From NCBI GenBank assembly GCA_029168955.1, contig JAPDOI010000040.1:1116001-1180000 (forward strand): 64,000 bases of DNA. Reading direction: 5' to 3'. How positions within the stretch are numbered: position 1 is the stretch's first letter; every line of letters begins with the position of its first letter. This document shows positions 21,390-32,669 of the stretch, piece after piece. The position numbers and the translations under genes were made by a program. This stretch comes from Aplectana chamaeleonis. Lineage: Eukaryota > Nematoda > Chromadorea > Rhabditida > Cosmocercidae. The notes under the pieces were generated by a model. That model did not search any database. It was given only the letters and a program-made list of their open reading frames with translations, and was not told the origin of the DNA.

Positions 21390-23150
21390 CGTCTCCAATG
21401 TTCCCTAAGCAGGTAGACATTCTTTGGCACTCTCCCCTATATCTGTCGTAGGTGAGAGATGAGAAAAGCAGTCTCCAGCTGCTTTCATCGAATCACAGTA
21501 CAACAGCTGTGAACTAAATCAGGGTTGCACATATTTCTGAGTTCACGCAAATGCTTAGGCAATAAAATGCGAAGGTCTACGTCAGAGTTCCACACCGTTT
21601 TTACTTGCGGACGCCTCCGTAAAGAGGAAAAATGGATTTGCCATTTGTCTCTTCCGGGATATTTTTGACGCTGCGTGTTTTCCCGGAGGACAGTGTTTTA
21701 ATAACGGTCAGGCCATCGCTCGAGCCAAAGGCAAGGTAGCACGTTTGGCTGGACCGAAACTTGGGAAACCTACTAAGTACTTTGGGCAGTACCAAATCAC
21801 ATAAATTAGAAGGAAGAGAGATTTGCTAATCACTCTGATCTATAGCGTTAAGCCGGTGTTCCATAGAGAACATTCTAGCATTGTTGTTCGAGTTTCTCCA
21901 CACTACATATGACAGCAGCAATACTCAGTAAATGATGCCCGTTTTGGTGCGTAGCGCTGTGCTACACATGCCTCAAATTCTACACTAGGAACTGAGTGTA
22001 ACTGAGTGTAACATCTCCGCTTCTGAGTATGGGCGAGTGGTACCACTAAGCAACCCTGGTTGAGGAATTTTGCCATGTTTTCGATGTCGTTTGGTACATT
22101 TGGCAAATATCTTAATTCTCGATGAGGAGCAGCCTGTCTAAAACAATTCAGTGCTCGATTTCTAGCTCAGTCCTAGTGGCATAGGGTAGAACGTAACTAA
22201 GTTCTACCGCTGCGTCCTTGCATTTTGTCAATCCAAACAATGCCGTCTGTCCTTCAACGGAACAGAACGCTTAGATAGTCGAATAAAGTTTTAATGGTGG
22301 TGTATGTTGATCCACATAGACTTTGCGACATTTTCGATTCTACTTCACGAAGGGTCGCAACTGATTGGTATCTACCAAAACAGCATAGTTAGCTCGGAGA
22401 ATCGTGAAAAGTGATTGACAAGATGAAAACCAGAGCGGAAACATCTGTTACTTCTTAAAAGTTCTCAAAAAACTCTTTCTTCTTTTGCATTTTCGCGAGA
22501 CACGGCAGTTGCATATGCGGGCTCCAGAGAATACGCATTGCTACCCTACTCTTCACATGGGTAGTTGTGTTCTCTTCACTTCCGATCGCTCCGCTACACA
22601 GCATTGTGTATTATGAGCTGAACCGTAGACTGCTCTTCGGATCTATGATAAAAAGTAAAAGATGCTGATCAAACACTTGAGGCTAGTGATTTGTTAGGCT
22701 CTACTTTTCGCCTAAGAGGGTGACAGAAACTGCTTGCTGAAAGGCAGTGGTCGCGCCCAAATATGCTCGTCTTCTTTTCCTCTCTAAACCCTTTTCTGGG
22801 TATAGAGTAGTAGAATCTAAAAGAAAAAATCGCGAAAAAACCGCTGTTTCGGGCCAAATTTGAAGCCTGAACTTTCTTGTCTTTGATGGTGGACAAGTCC
22901 ACCCCACATCATCGGCATCGATGATCTCTAATATCAAGAACATCAGCTGGCTTGAACTTGAATTTCAATCAATGAACTTTTGGATTTATGTACACATCTA
23001 GTCAGAAACATTGGTTGAAGTGCTTGCTTTCATTGTTCAACTGTTTTATTAGGTAAATTTGCATTTACTTCTTCCTCTGATTGTCGATGGTCTTTGAATG
23101 CTGGGCATGAGACTGTGATCTTTCTGTGCACGTGTGCACGAACTGGAATT
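21390..23150. other. No recognised gene
   Basis: Unassigned. Contains a 10-bp tandem doublet (AACTGAGTGT twice near 21990-22010). No family recognised. Confidence 0.4.
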
Positions 23151-23254
23151 TTAGGGTCTTAATAACTCTAATTCTAGCCCGTTTTTCACCGCGCTACCTT
23201 CATAGTTTTTGAGCTGTTTTTGATCTGAGCTGATTTTTGTGGTTTTTTCGATAA

Positions 23255-23281
23255 CGTTTTTCATCGTGACCACTGCCTTTA
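23255..23281 (-). repeat. Solo end of subfamily-1 TTAA MITE
   Basis: The complement of TTAAAGGCAGTGGTCACGAT ends at TTAA 23278-23281. I could not find a matching left end, so the element is truncated or diverged. Confidence 0.5.
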
Positions 23282-23284
23282 AGG

Positions 23285-24170
23285 GAAGGCAAAGCATAGT
23301 TATATGAATTAGTTTTGCCTTCAATTGCAACAAATGTGTTCAGTTTCACGCAGCCAATGTTCGACGCCCTTCGGGGTTAGCAGTAGTCACATATCCTGCA
23401 CCCTCTTTCAGAGTCCATTCATAGCAATGAGACGCTGTCAGGCTATGAATTTAGCGCTAAGCACTCTCGAGGAGCACCAAATATCCATCACCCACGCATG
23501 GCTTCTCTAAGTTTTGGTGCATCTACCTTCCATGCGGGACTGCTTCAAATAACATTCGACAAAACCAACCGTTGATCAATAAACCTCGATGGCCACAAAT
23601 GCTCTTGTCATTGCTACTCAAGAGAACCATGGTTGTGGTTTCCAGTTCTCACGTTGGTCCCACCTCGGCATACTGCGAGGAGGTAGGGAAGGAAATATTT
23701 GAGGCTGGCCAATTCATCAAACGCATCGGTTGGCATCGGTTGAAGAAACAAATGTAATGGAAGAAGTGATATTTAGCAGTGGGACATAATGTAATGTTTT
23801 GCTAGGTAACGAAGTTGGCCAAGCAGGTTTATCATCTGACCGCGAAATATCAATCAGAAATCTTCATAGCTGGGCCTAGACCAGAAGAAATTGCCGTTTT
23901 TTTTTCTGGCGGAGTTCCTTTCCGGCTTCTCTTTTTCAACGATTAACACTCGTAAATTTGCCGTCCCCCATACGAAGTGCACAGTAAGAAATGTACGGAT
24001 CACGAGAAAATCCCCATCATGCGACGCATAAGGGGGTTTTTCACATTACGACCGTCGAATCCTAAGCACAGTGCATCACGTAATGTAGGTCCAGTTCTAC
24101 TTCATGTGCGCAGTTTGGGTAAAAATGAGTGAACGCTGAAGGGGCCCGCTAGAGAGATCACCACGGTCTT
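23285..24170. other. No recognised gene; partial repeat
   Basis: 23600-23760 shares AGAGAACCATG and CAAACGCATnGGTTG-type blocks with 16120-16250. Nothing else recognised. Confidence 0.4.
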
Positions 24171-24173
24171 ATT

Positions 24174-24611
24174 CTAGTGTTTCCAAAAGACAATCAAAAC
24201 TCGCAGCGCTACGCTTGGGAGCACGGCAATCGGGCAAGTCAAGATGGGTTTTCGAATTGGGCCATATTCATAAGACATATGGTTAGGTGAGCCAGCGCAG
24301 GCTTCCACTTTCTCGGATCCAGAGGACCCGTCCTTATGGCCAATTTCAACGTTGAAATTCTGAATTCCCGAGACAGCCGATTGGGGAGCGGAAGGAGACC
24401 GCTTGCTAATAGCCCATATTCGTTCCAACAAAGGTGTTGCTTCCACCATAGTGGCACGAAAGCTTAAGGCTGTGCGAAAATCTGCTGGTATTAAAGTTTC
24501 GGGCACAAACATCCAAGTAGCGGCCACATCAGGTTCATGCTGAAACGGAGTACCCGCCAAGGCGATAATAAAGGCTGCAAATTGGGCACCGGAATTCTCT
24601 ATCTTGGAGAG
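24174..24611 (-). CDS. Unrecognised 145-codon open frame
   Basis: A minus-strand frame open from a TAG near 24613 to 24174, without an ATG at its upstream end. It contains AQFAAFIIALAGTPFQHEPD and LLERIWAISKRSP. I recognise no domain, signal peptide or transmembrane segment. An open frame of this length is expected about once or twice by chance in a window this size. It could be a fragment of an exon or an unknown element. Treat as hypothetical. Confidence 0.2.
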   Translation of the reverse strand, partial: LSKIENSGAQFAAFIIALAGTPFQHEPDVAATWMFVPETLIPADFRTALSFRATMVEATPLLERIWAISKRSPSAPQSAVSGIQNFNVEIGHKDGSSGSEKVEACAGSPNHMSYEYGPIRKPILTCPIAVLPSVALRVLIVFWKH

Positions 24612-24649
24612 ACTCTACACGAAAGACATTGCGCCGCTTCTCGGTGAGG

Positions 24650-25295
24650 CGATTTTGTCAAACGTGTAGGTTGAAGAAGCAATCGTAATTGATATGAAGC
24701 AGTGTTATATAATTGCATATTTTCCTAGACAACACAGTTGTTGAAGTAAAATTTTTATTATATTAACTGTATAATATCAATTACACATACCCACCCTTTT
24801 TCCCAATAACACGTTTATTTCCGTTAGACAAATTCGATGTCTTCCATGTCGAATCAGAGCAAGACAGTGTATCGCCCAGTGCACAAGTCTCTAAAGTCGA
24901 CAAAAGTGTACGGAGCTAACGAGGCAAAGGGGGTAAAGCGACCTCAGAAGAAGAAATGACAACATTGGTCACCTTATATGTAAATATGCAGATGTTTTAT
25001 TCATGGTTACATGTTTATCACCGATGAACTGTTGCATTTTCTGTCTCTTCGTGTCGCTTTCCGGAGTATTACAAACAGTCGGTTGTTCGCTATTGCCCGG
25101 CAACTGACCTTTCCTGATCAGGCGTGGAACACGTTGACAGTGGGTTCGCGCTCGTTGATCAAAAAAGGCCATCGATTAACCGGAGATCAAGATAGGAGCT
25201 GAATGGTAGAAAGCAATCGTAATTGATACTATGCAATTAATATAATAAATATTTTACTTCAACAACTGTGTTGTCTAGGAAAATATACAATTCTT
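24650..25295. mobile_element. AATTGATAT inverted-repeat family, copy 2
   Basis: The segment 24706-24785 (ATTTTCCTAGACAACACAG, GTTGAAGTAAAAT, TTATTATATTAA blocks) recurs inverted at 25215-25292. This gives terminal arms of about 80 bp and an element near 600 bp. The segment at 25087-25215 is also repeated inverted at 17120-17272. No transposase frame. Confidence 0.6.
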
Positions 25296-25375
25296 CCGGC
25301 AGACCGCGAGCGTAACAAAACTCAAAAGGAGCGGGGTTGTCCCGAAAATTCCGCCGTTCTCTCCGCTATGTCTGG

Positions 25376-25590
25376 CTTTGCAGCCGTTTGACGAACAATT
25401 TCCAGTCCGAAAGCTCCGGCACTCAGCCCGAGAGATGGCGCGTTCGCAGCCGTTTTGCCCGCAAGGTCTAGTCCGGAACGTCAGCCGTTTTCGCCGAAAG
25501 ATCACTGGTTCGCAGCCGTCAAACGGCAATTTTATCCCAAAAGATTCGCCGTTTTTCCCGAAATGCCCCTCGCTTGCAGCCGTTCCGCTA
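25376..25590. repeat. 66-bp degenerate tandem repeat (22-residue period on minus strand)
   Basis: GCAGCCGTT-type starts recur near 25380, 25446, 25512 and 25576, about 66 bp apart. On the minus strand the frame 25275-25529 stays open and each unit gives a NGCE/DGCE-like motif, then an I-or-RHS-R stretch, then FRTG/FGTT. The period being a multiple of three is suggestive of decayed coding repeats but not proof. No family recognised. Confidence 0.55.
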
Positions 25591-25929
25591 GGCAGCTAGC
25601 TTCCGAGCGAAACGGAGGCTGAAACGGAGGTGAACGCTGCAAAAGGTGGACAATAGTGGAACAGGCAATGAATGCATCATTGCATACATATTCTACTATT
25701 GTCCAACGATGATACTAGAAACAAGAAATATAATACATTTATTCCATTTTCATGTAAACATACATTTGAAGCAAAACAACTGAAGGCATGAATGTAGACA
25801 TAGAAAATAGCAAGTGCAACCACATAAATTACTCAAAGGCAGGGTCTGGGCAGATTTTCTATTCCGAGATTTCCCACTCAATCGGAGCGCATGCTACAGG
25901 TAGTCCTAATGAACGAGCGGAAACTGCTG

Positions 25930-26382
25930 AACAAAGTCAGGGTTCACGATAAAAACAATTTCTGAGTTGTATCCAAGAAAATAAAAGTCTGGAATTTACA
26001 AAAGTAAAATTAAGTGAAAAAACTATGAAAATTCAAAGAAAAATGCACAAAAAACAAGCCAGGACGGCTAATTAGTAGTGTCGGCTAGCCCCCCAATTAA
26101 CGAGAATTTCGAAAATTTCTTGCTTACCCGACTATTATTTTGATCATAAAGTAGCCAGTAGCCTCTAGAAGTGCTCAACAAATACTTCAGAAGAAAATAG
26201 AGGACGGCAAAATAAGCTTTTACGGAAATCTCGATACTTGGGGGCGGGAGGACGCCAAGCAATAACTTGTTCCTGAGCGTTTTTCACCAATTTTTTGACT
26301 CATTTTCACTTTTAAGATGGCCGGATCTTCTTTTCCATGAGAATAGCAGAACAGCGGATTTTATCAAGAACCCTGCCTTTAA
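25930..26382. mobile_element. Diverged TTAA MITE, subfamily 1
   Basis: The left end AACAAAGTCAGGGTTCACGAT near 25930 and the right end (complement of TTAAAGGCAGGGTTCTTGAT, TTAA at 26379-26382) are inverted and diverged. The interior is unlike copies A-E, so this is an older or different internal type. Confidence 0.55.
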
Positions 26383-27349
26383 GTTATTCCAGCCTACTTC
26401 AGTGAACTACCGTGTCAGAAAAGGGTGTCCGCACACCGTAGTCCTTTACTTCCATACCTGTTTCCTCCAAAAGCAAAGTTTAATAGTTTGTCAAACGTCT
26501 AGACGGTGTTCAGCTTGGCAAGCCCGATCTACCTAACCCAAATTTCGGTAGTGTCAAAACTTGACCGGACCATGCTTTAAATAATCAATGAAATGAACAG
26601 GAATATACGCATCGTGTTTCCGCTTAACCCGGTCCAAAAATAATATCAAAGGAACAAATTCATTAACTCAGTTTCTCGGAGCGGCAGACATTTGTACATT
26701 GCCGTCACCAAAAGGTCCTCACGGTAAACAAAATTTATGATACCCAAACGATAAAGGTTAGGGTATAAAAGGGATGGAGAGAGGTGTGTCCTCATTCAAA
26801 CACCGTACTTCTCCAGATGTAAGCGGCTGAAGCCACTGAAAAGACAAGGGAGTAGGGGAACAGCCTCATCGATGATAAAGATACATATCACGGCACAAGG
26901 CCCGACGTTAACATAAAAAATGCTGTAGAACGAGAAACTACTACACTTCAGTGAGAATTTCGTGGTGATGGCAAATTATAAACTTGTCGGAGGAGCCACG
27001 GCAGGCCTTCGTGCCAATGATGAAATGGCTCCGAGGAAGCGATAGTGTGCTCTCAAAACGTGGCGGGTTTTCGGGCAGTGCAGACAGGGCATGGCACAGT
27101 AACGACAGGATTTTGGGGCAGCGATGACAAGGTAACGGGGAGTGTCGGCCAGGTGGCGAGGAAGTGACCAAAGAAGTGGTACAGAAACAACAGGACCTTG
27201 GAAGACAAGAATGACCGGTCGTCGAGGACTGACGGCTAACAAGGGAAGTGTTTATGGCGGTAAACGCATCTGTAAAAACGACTTGTACTGTTATTCTCTC
27301 TTATGCCTCCATATTTGACCCACGCCGTATCCCGCCCCGAGCTGCATGT
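26383..27349. other. No recognised gene; faint purine-rich repetition
   Basis: 27060-27200 has loose repetition of GGCAGTG/GACAGG and GGCACAG blocks that partly recurs near 28810-28905. Nothing else recognised. Confidence 0.4.
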
Positions 27350-27842
27350 TTAAAGGAACTGTTCGCGATAAAAATCGCTTTTCTGTTTTTTTGCCTATCT
27401 TGAAACCGGTCCCATTCTGATTCCAATGATGCTTCTGGAATCGTACAAGACCGTCTGAGAATGGAGTTATGGTCCCTCAAAAATTGAGCTAGGGAAAATG
27501 GTGGACGAGTTGTCCGAGGCTTGTAACTTCCGTCTTTTGCAGCCAATGTATGCGAGCTGACCTGAGTAAAGAGAGAAGTCGAGAATGAAGGGAAGAACGG
27601 GGCTTTTGTTCGGAAACCATCGCTCAACTCACGATTTCGAGTGTTCTTTTGTTCACGCCGAGGGGCGGGAAGAAGCGGGACTTGCCCACAATGGCGGGGT
27701 TCGCCCACTTTTCTAAGCCGTTTCGCGGCTCCTCGGTAGCTTTTCGTCCCGTTTTTTCGACGCTGTTCTGCTTCTGAGAGCCACGAGAAGCGTTTTTCAT
27801 AGAAAATTCGAGGATGAAGTTTATTGCGAACAGTGCCTTTAA
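27350..27842 (-). mobile_element. TTAA-flanked MITE, subfamily 1, copy D
   Basis: TTAA at 27350-27353 and 27839-27842, with ends TTAAAGGnACTGTTCGCGAT. It is nearly identical to copy A (8801-9293) in the opposite orientation, including the AACGCTTCTCGTGGCTCTC and AGCAGAACAGCGTC blocks. The 135-codon frame inside is not consistently conserved between copies. Confidence 0.85.
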
Positions 27843-28350
27843 AGATGTCACAAGCTTAAAACGGTCGTTTTTGTGCTTTTTGTACCTTCCAAAACGCGCA
27901 TTGGTGTTCGGGAAATCCGGAAACGGACTGCATTATTAAGTCTAGCGCCCAAAACCACCCACCTGAGCAAAGTTTGGGTGAATTCACATTCTCCAAACTT
28001 TGTACAGACTAATACCGTTTTGGACTTAATGCATTTTCTGTTGGTCGTTTATACCTACCAATTAGAGAGCTCTGAAAGCGTTTTGGAAAAATGTTCGAGT
28101 TTTGACCTGAAATCCTCTCAGGTGGGTTATTTGTTGCGCTGATCACGAATCTGGCGTTTCTCTGTCGATTTTCCAAAGTTTTCGACTAAATTTGTTCGAA
28201 GCTTACAATCGGGGGAAATTTGAGGGTAAAATGAGACTTTTGACCATCTCCGGAAAGCTACGATAGAAATGGCTAAAAATGTTTCTCTGTAGGTTGTTTG
28301 GAGTGGTAAACACGAATCTTGAGTCCGTTCACAGATTTTTGGCAGATTAC
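27843..28350. other. No recognised gene
   Basis: Unassigned AT-leaning DNA leading into the dispersed repeat at 28355. It shares general character (ACGAATCT, TTGCCGATTTTC-type words) with that repeat and may be a decayed extension of it. Confidence 0.4.
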
Positions 28351-28354
28351 GGTG

Positions 28355-28690
28355 AGTCTACGGTAGTTTGATCAAAGTCTCAGATTTTACTCAAAATTAG
28401 TATACGGGGGTTATTCCGGGTGTAGAATACGAATTTGACGTTTGTTTGCCGATTTTCAAAATACTAAGGTGGGTTTCGCCTCTAAACGACGTGGCACCTA
28501 CCGTAACCTACAGTAAGCCTCAGAATTTTGACAAAGGTATTCCAAAATCTTGTTTACCACCCTAGATTACCCCTACATACAAGTTCTGAGCAGATTCCGA
28601 GAAAATTTTTTGAAACACCCAACATAAATGCTCGATACCCTTCTTTTATTGCAAAGCTTGAGAACCCCTTATAACTTTTTGGAACCTGCA
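28355..28690 (+). repeat. Dispersed ~330-bp repeat, copy 1
   Basis: Matches 39397-39725 in order: TACGGTAGTTTG, CAAAGTCTCAGAT, GGGGGTTATT, GACGTG-CACCTACCGTAACC, CCCTAGATTACCCCTACATAC. Both copies have the same orientation. Non-coding. Confidence 0.75.
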
Positions 28691-28908
28691 GCTCGGGGCG
28701 GGATACTGCACAGTTTTACTTTTGAGCCACTAGAGATACTAACGATACTAATCGTTTTCGCAGATGCGTGTACATTAAAAACACTTCCATTGTAGAGGAC
28801 AAAAGAGCCAGGACGTGTGTAGTGATGGGGAGTGTCTGCAACTGCAGTAGCGGCAAAGCATTGGAGCAGTGATATGAGGGTCTGCAGACAGTCACGGCAG
28901 GGCATCGT

Positions 28909-29414
28909 TTAAAGGCAGTGTTCACGATGAAAACCGTTTTTCTGTTTTCTCGCCTATCTTGAAAACGGCCCCATGCTGTTTTCAAGCCCCATTCCAATGG
29001 TGTCTCTGAAATCATACAAGACCTTCTGTGAACGCAGGTATGGTCCCTCAAAGATTGAGCTATGGAAACATGGTGGACGAGTTGTCCGAAGCTTGTAACT
29101 TCCGTCTTTTGCAGCCGATCTATGCTAGCTGACCTGAGTAAAGAGAGAAGCTGAGAATGAAGGGAAGAACGGGGCTAATGATTGAAAATCATCGCTCATC
29201 TCACGATCTCGAGCATTCATTTGTTCACGTCGGTGGGCGTGTGATGCGCTTTTGGGGTTTTCAATGCGCTCGAAGTTGCAACTTCGGGCTCTTTTGGGGC
29301 TCCTCCTGGCTCGTTTTCATGCGTTCTTTCGACGTTAACGTTAAAGAGTGTCCCTCCACTACCCAATCCTAGTGGAGTTTCAAAAACTTTTTTCATCGTG
29401 AACACTGTCTTTAA
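28909..29414 (-). mobile_element. TTAA-flanked MITE, subfamily 1, copy E
   Basis: TTAA at 28909-28912 and 29411-29414, ends TTAAAGGCAGTGTTCACGAT. It is an inverted near-copy of B (9855-10348) with a small extra segment near 28976-28995 (a partial TTTTCAAG duplication). 506 bp, non-coding. Confidence 0.8.
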
Positions 29415-29875
29415 AGACCGGAATTTGGCCCAGAGAAGCACAGTACGAAAAATTTGATATCGCGATCCTTCTAATAAAATGAATGTTCAAAATGGTAATA
29501 GTTTGAGTACTCGAGCAAATAAAGTTGGGAAGAGAGCCTATAGTTTTGATTCCCGGATGAATTGAGTATTCGAGTATTCCAATATCCGTTTATTGCCTGA
29601 ACACACGGATATTAAAAAAGGCGCTTGCAGCAAGCGGTAGCCAAATTTATTTCGAATCTTTCCGGAATTCAGCTCAACCACTGCGAACAAAATAGCTCAG
29701 CCAACCATTAAAAGAAAGTAGGGCCCGTCATGAGGCATTTCCATTGTGGGTAGAACACTTTAGTACAGGCTCACAGAAAAAAAAACATGGAATGAGTGAA
29801 AAGACGAGGGATAGAGGTCAAGCAGACAAGAACAATTGGAAAAAAAGAATGGCCGAATGAGACGAATCTTTGAGT
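29415..29875. other. No recognised gene; single foldback arm
   Basis: 29417-29447 (GACCGGAATTTGGCCCAGAG, GAAGCACAGTAC) matches one arm of the foldback at 59714-59997. The rest is unassigned. Confidence 0.5.
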
Positions 29876-29878
29876 AGA

Positions 29879-30182
29879 TCGATGCCACCTTTACGGCGGA
29901 TATGTCCCGTTTTCCCCGCCCGAGCGAACTCAGACCAAACCGCTACTCCCAAACTTCGCCGTGCGTCCGGCACTTGTCGATAAGGAGCATTGACTTCCGC
30001 GGAAGACAGCTGCGAACACCTGTTAGCAGATCGATGCCACCTGTTCGGGGGCGCCCTAAACGGGGGATATGTCCCGTTTTCCCCGAGGGAAAGCGGACCG
30101 AACCGCTACTCCGAAACTTTGCTGTTCGTCCGGCACTTGTCGATAAGGGGCGTTGACTCCGGCGTAAAACATCTGCGATTGT
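29879..30182 (+). repeat. ~150-bp tandem duplication
   Basis: Two units begin TCGATGCCACCT (29879 and 30032). Both contain GGATATGTCCCGTTTTCCCC, CCGCTACTCC and GTCCGGCACTTGTCGATAAG. Units have diverged by substitutions and small indels. A TG microsatellite follows at 30186-30256. Confidence 0.75.
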
Positions 30183-30498
30183 CTGAGTTATATGTGTATG
30201 TATGTGTGCGTATGTGTGTAGATGTGTGTATGAGTGTGCATACGTGTATATGTGGGTCGGTCTGTTTTCTGGCTGGCTACAGCCGATCGGGCAACTATGA
30301 CAAGGGCCTTGGGCGTGGTTTGCACTTCCACCGGCGAGCGGCGTGGCGAAAAGTGGGGCAGTGGGGACCGCCGCTTAAGCATCCACTTCGCTCCGCTTTG
30401 TAAGCGAGCAGCGTCAAAACGAGACGGTAGCCTACGACTGCTATCTTGTGCTTACTGGACTTTGATCCTAGACATTACGTTCACAAATCTTAGGCTAC

Positions 30499-30560
30499 TT
30501 AAAGGCAGTGTCCACGATAAATTTCGTCCTCAGTTTTAGGCCGGAAATAGAAAGTTCGGG
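30499..30560 (+). repeat. Solo left end of subfamily-1 TTAA MITE
   Basis: TTAAAGGCAGTGTCCACGAT at 30499 starts a subfamily-1-like sequence; no matching right end found. Similar solo or diverged ends occur at 34856 and 35379. Confidence 0.5.
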
Positions 30561-30862
30561 GTCTCATTGGAGCACTGGGGTCGAAAGAACGGACGAAATC
30601 GAGCCCGGGGGGGGCCAAGCCGGTGAAATCCATGTGATCCAAGGGGGGTACTCTATAGGGGAGAGAGTTCTTCTACGATTCCGCAGAAGAGCTTGCCTAG
30701 TGGTTTTTCCCAGTGGACAAGCGGAGGACTGTGAGTTTCAGAGTTGGAAACTAGAAGAGAGAGAGAGAGTTCACAAAGGTTTATTAGCACAAAAACAAAC
30801 AAACAAGAGCAAGAATCAAATCTGCTTTAAGGGAAGAAAAGTCGACTCATATAGGAGGCGGC

Positions 30863-30973
30863 ACCGGAAATGGCACTGTCTGGTGTACCGGAAGTGATCA
30901 CTTGGACTTTGAACGGGGGTGACAGTCATAGGGCGTGACCGGAAGTGGCCAGTCTGGTACGCTGACCGGAAGT
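30863..30973 (+). promoter_or_regulatory. Cluster of four ETS-like sites
   Basis: ACCGGAAAT (30863-30871) and ACCGGAAGT (30887-30895, 30938-30946, 30965-30973) are all in the same orientation within 111 bp. ACCGGAAGT is the classical ETS-family transcription factor consensus. The last two sit in a 27-bp tandem unit (ACCGGAAGTGGCCA), so duplication explains part of the clustering. No gene start is evident nearby. Confidence 0.35.
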
Positions 30974-30979
30974 GGCCAA

Positions 30980-32180
30980 TGCAGTGTCAAGGACAACTGG
31001 GTCAAACGAATTTGGGACCAACCACATGCAGTTTATTACAAAAGGAGATTACTTAAGAAAAAAGTGTTACAACGTATTATTAGAAGATTACATACATGAC
31101 AGCTTCAGAAAAGGTGTTGGGCTCCTAATGTCGTGCTGATCAACATATCTGAGTTCGATAGATTTCTTTTCACGATTCAAAAGTAATCGCGCAAAAGATT
31201 GATTCTCATGCAATAAGGTGTTCCGATATATTTGCCCGCTACTACATATACTTGTTGTTCGAACTGTCTCGGGTTGTAATCTTTTTTGCTGTCAGTGACA
31301 CCCATTGTCGCTGATATTCATGGGCGCTGATTTGTGCATATGATTCACATGACAGCATTGTTGATCACACAGAGGTCCTCCTATGCATATGATCCATGTT
31401 ACTTTTGTAGGAAGCCGTGACGCAGCGATGTGACGCAGAATCACTCAGTCATTTGACGCTATCCTTTGTTTTCGCTCGTTACACTTATACACCATATAAC
31501 CTCTACTTCGGAGCTAGAATTACTCGGGCTCATCGCGTGCGTGCGCGCGTATGCTGCCTTTCCTTTTTGCCCACGCTCTGTTTCTTCTCTTGCTCCGCAC
31601 AAGCACACGGAGGAAGAATGTGAAATTGGGTCTAAAATAGAGGGTAGCTGCGCCGCGGCTGTGTAACAAACCACCCGGAAGATGTTATGTTAGTAAAGCC
31701 TTTCTTATTGCAGCGCATGGAAAATGCCGACAGAAGCATATGAATTTTGTTGTTCTACGCAATGTTGGAACAAAAGAGTGCGAAATTTGGAAGAAGTTCA
31801 ATCTCAACGTCAGGGTCTCTTGCGAATGCTTCGTAGGTATGATGTCTGCAACTATGTTGTTGTTTTTTTAACCGGGAGGTGATATTATCCGAAATGAATA
31901 CTTTAGCTCTTTCATGTCTAGTAAATACTGTTCCCTGCGCTACTTTCAATTTCGCTCAACTCGATTATAAACTGATCCAACGTTTATTTTGATCGGAAAG
32001 CTAAATACTATTAGCATGTAAGTTAGCTGCATCCTTAAAAGTGACACAATAATATTCACAAGTGCGACTAACTATGATCAATCACTGGTTGAGAGATCGC
32101 GGTGACGAACACATGTGGCACGCACGCAAGCGAGGAGGTAATGATAGTCATGAACATCGATCAAGTAATCACGTTAGATC
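30980..32180. other. No recognised gene
   Basis: Unassigned. 31530-31640 (GCTCCGCACAAGCACACGGAGGA-type) is loosely repeated at 41020-41055 and 51690-51725, suggesting an old dispersed repeat. An imperfect IR with ATCACTGG/CCAGTGAT arms spans 32080-32215. Confidence 0.4.
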
Positions 32181-32184
32181 GCTG

Positions 32185-32665
32185 CGCCTCTGCTATCTCT
32201 CGACCAGTGATCGACGATAGGTTGAGGAACGCTTCCAGTGCTGTTTTCAATAATTCGCTTCCGACTCGGTCTTCTGCGATTTGAGTAAAAAAGGTCCGGA
32301 ATTGTGGCGAGGAAGTTATCTGCCGTTTTCTGGTCTGCTAGTGTTGTCGATTTAGGAAAAAAATGTTCAAATCTGATTTCTGATTCACATCGGGGGCAAG
32401 CGGTATTTCTGAAGTCTTGGATCTTCTCAAAAAGCTCCTTCTTTTCATGGTCGACAGTGATCTTGTTGAAGCTTCGTAATCAGCTGTTATACTCGTCCAC
32501 GAGAATCCGTTCGCGAGTGGCAGAAATTGAAAAAGGGTGTTCCTTACGAATGTCATGGAGATTATTCAAACTGATCTATCTGTCGCTTAAAAGTGCTTTG
32601 CCGAGTTCAGCCGAACGAATGGACAACGCGCGATCATTGCGGAGCGCTATGATGTATTCACCACA
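32185..32665 (-). pseudogene. Decayed protein-coding frame, unknown family
   Basis: One minus-strand frame runs about 160 codons with only two internal stops (TAG near 32578, TGA near 32480). The pieces have protein-like composition: GEYIIALRNDRALSIRSAEL, then DIRKEHPFSISATRERILVD, then KITVDHEKKELFEKIQDF, then a CPRC pair and FEHFFPKSTTLADQ, ending before TAA. The single CxxC could be half of a zinc site. I do not recognise the family. It may be an old transposon ORF or host pseudogene. Confidence 0.4.
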
Positions 32666-32669
32666 CTAG

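Noticed and set aside
25648..25704. Foldback with GGACAATAGT/ACTATTGTCC arms
   Set aside because: Only about 10-11 bp paired, too weak to list as an element.
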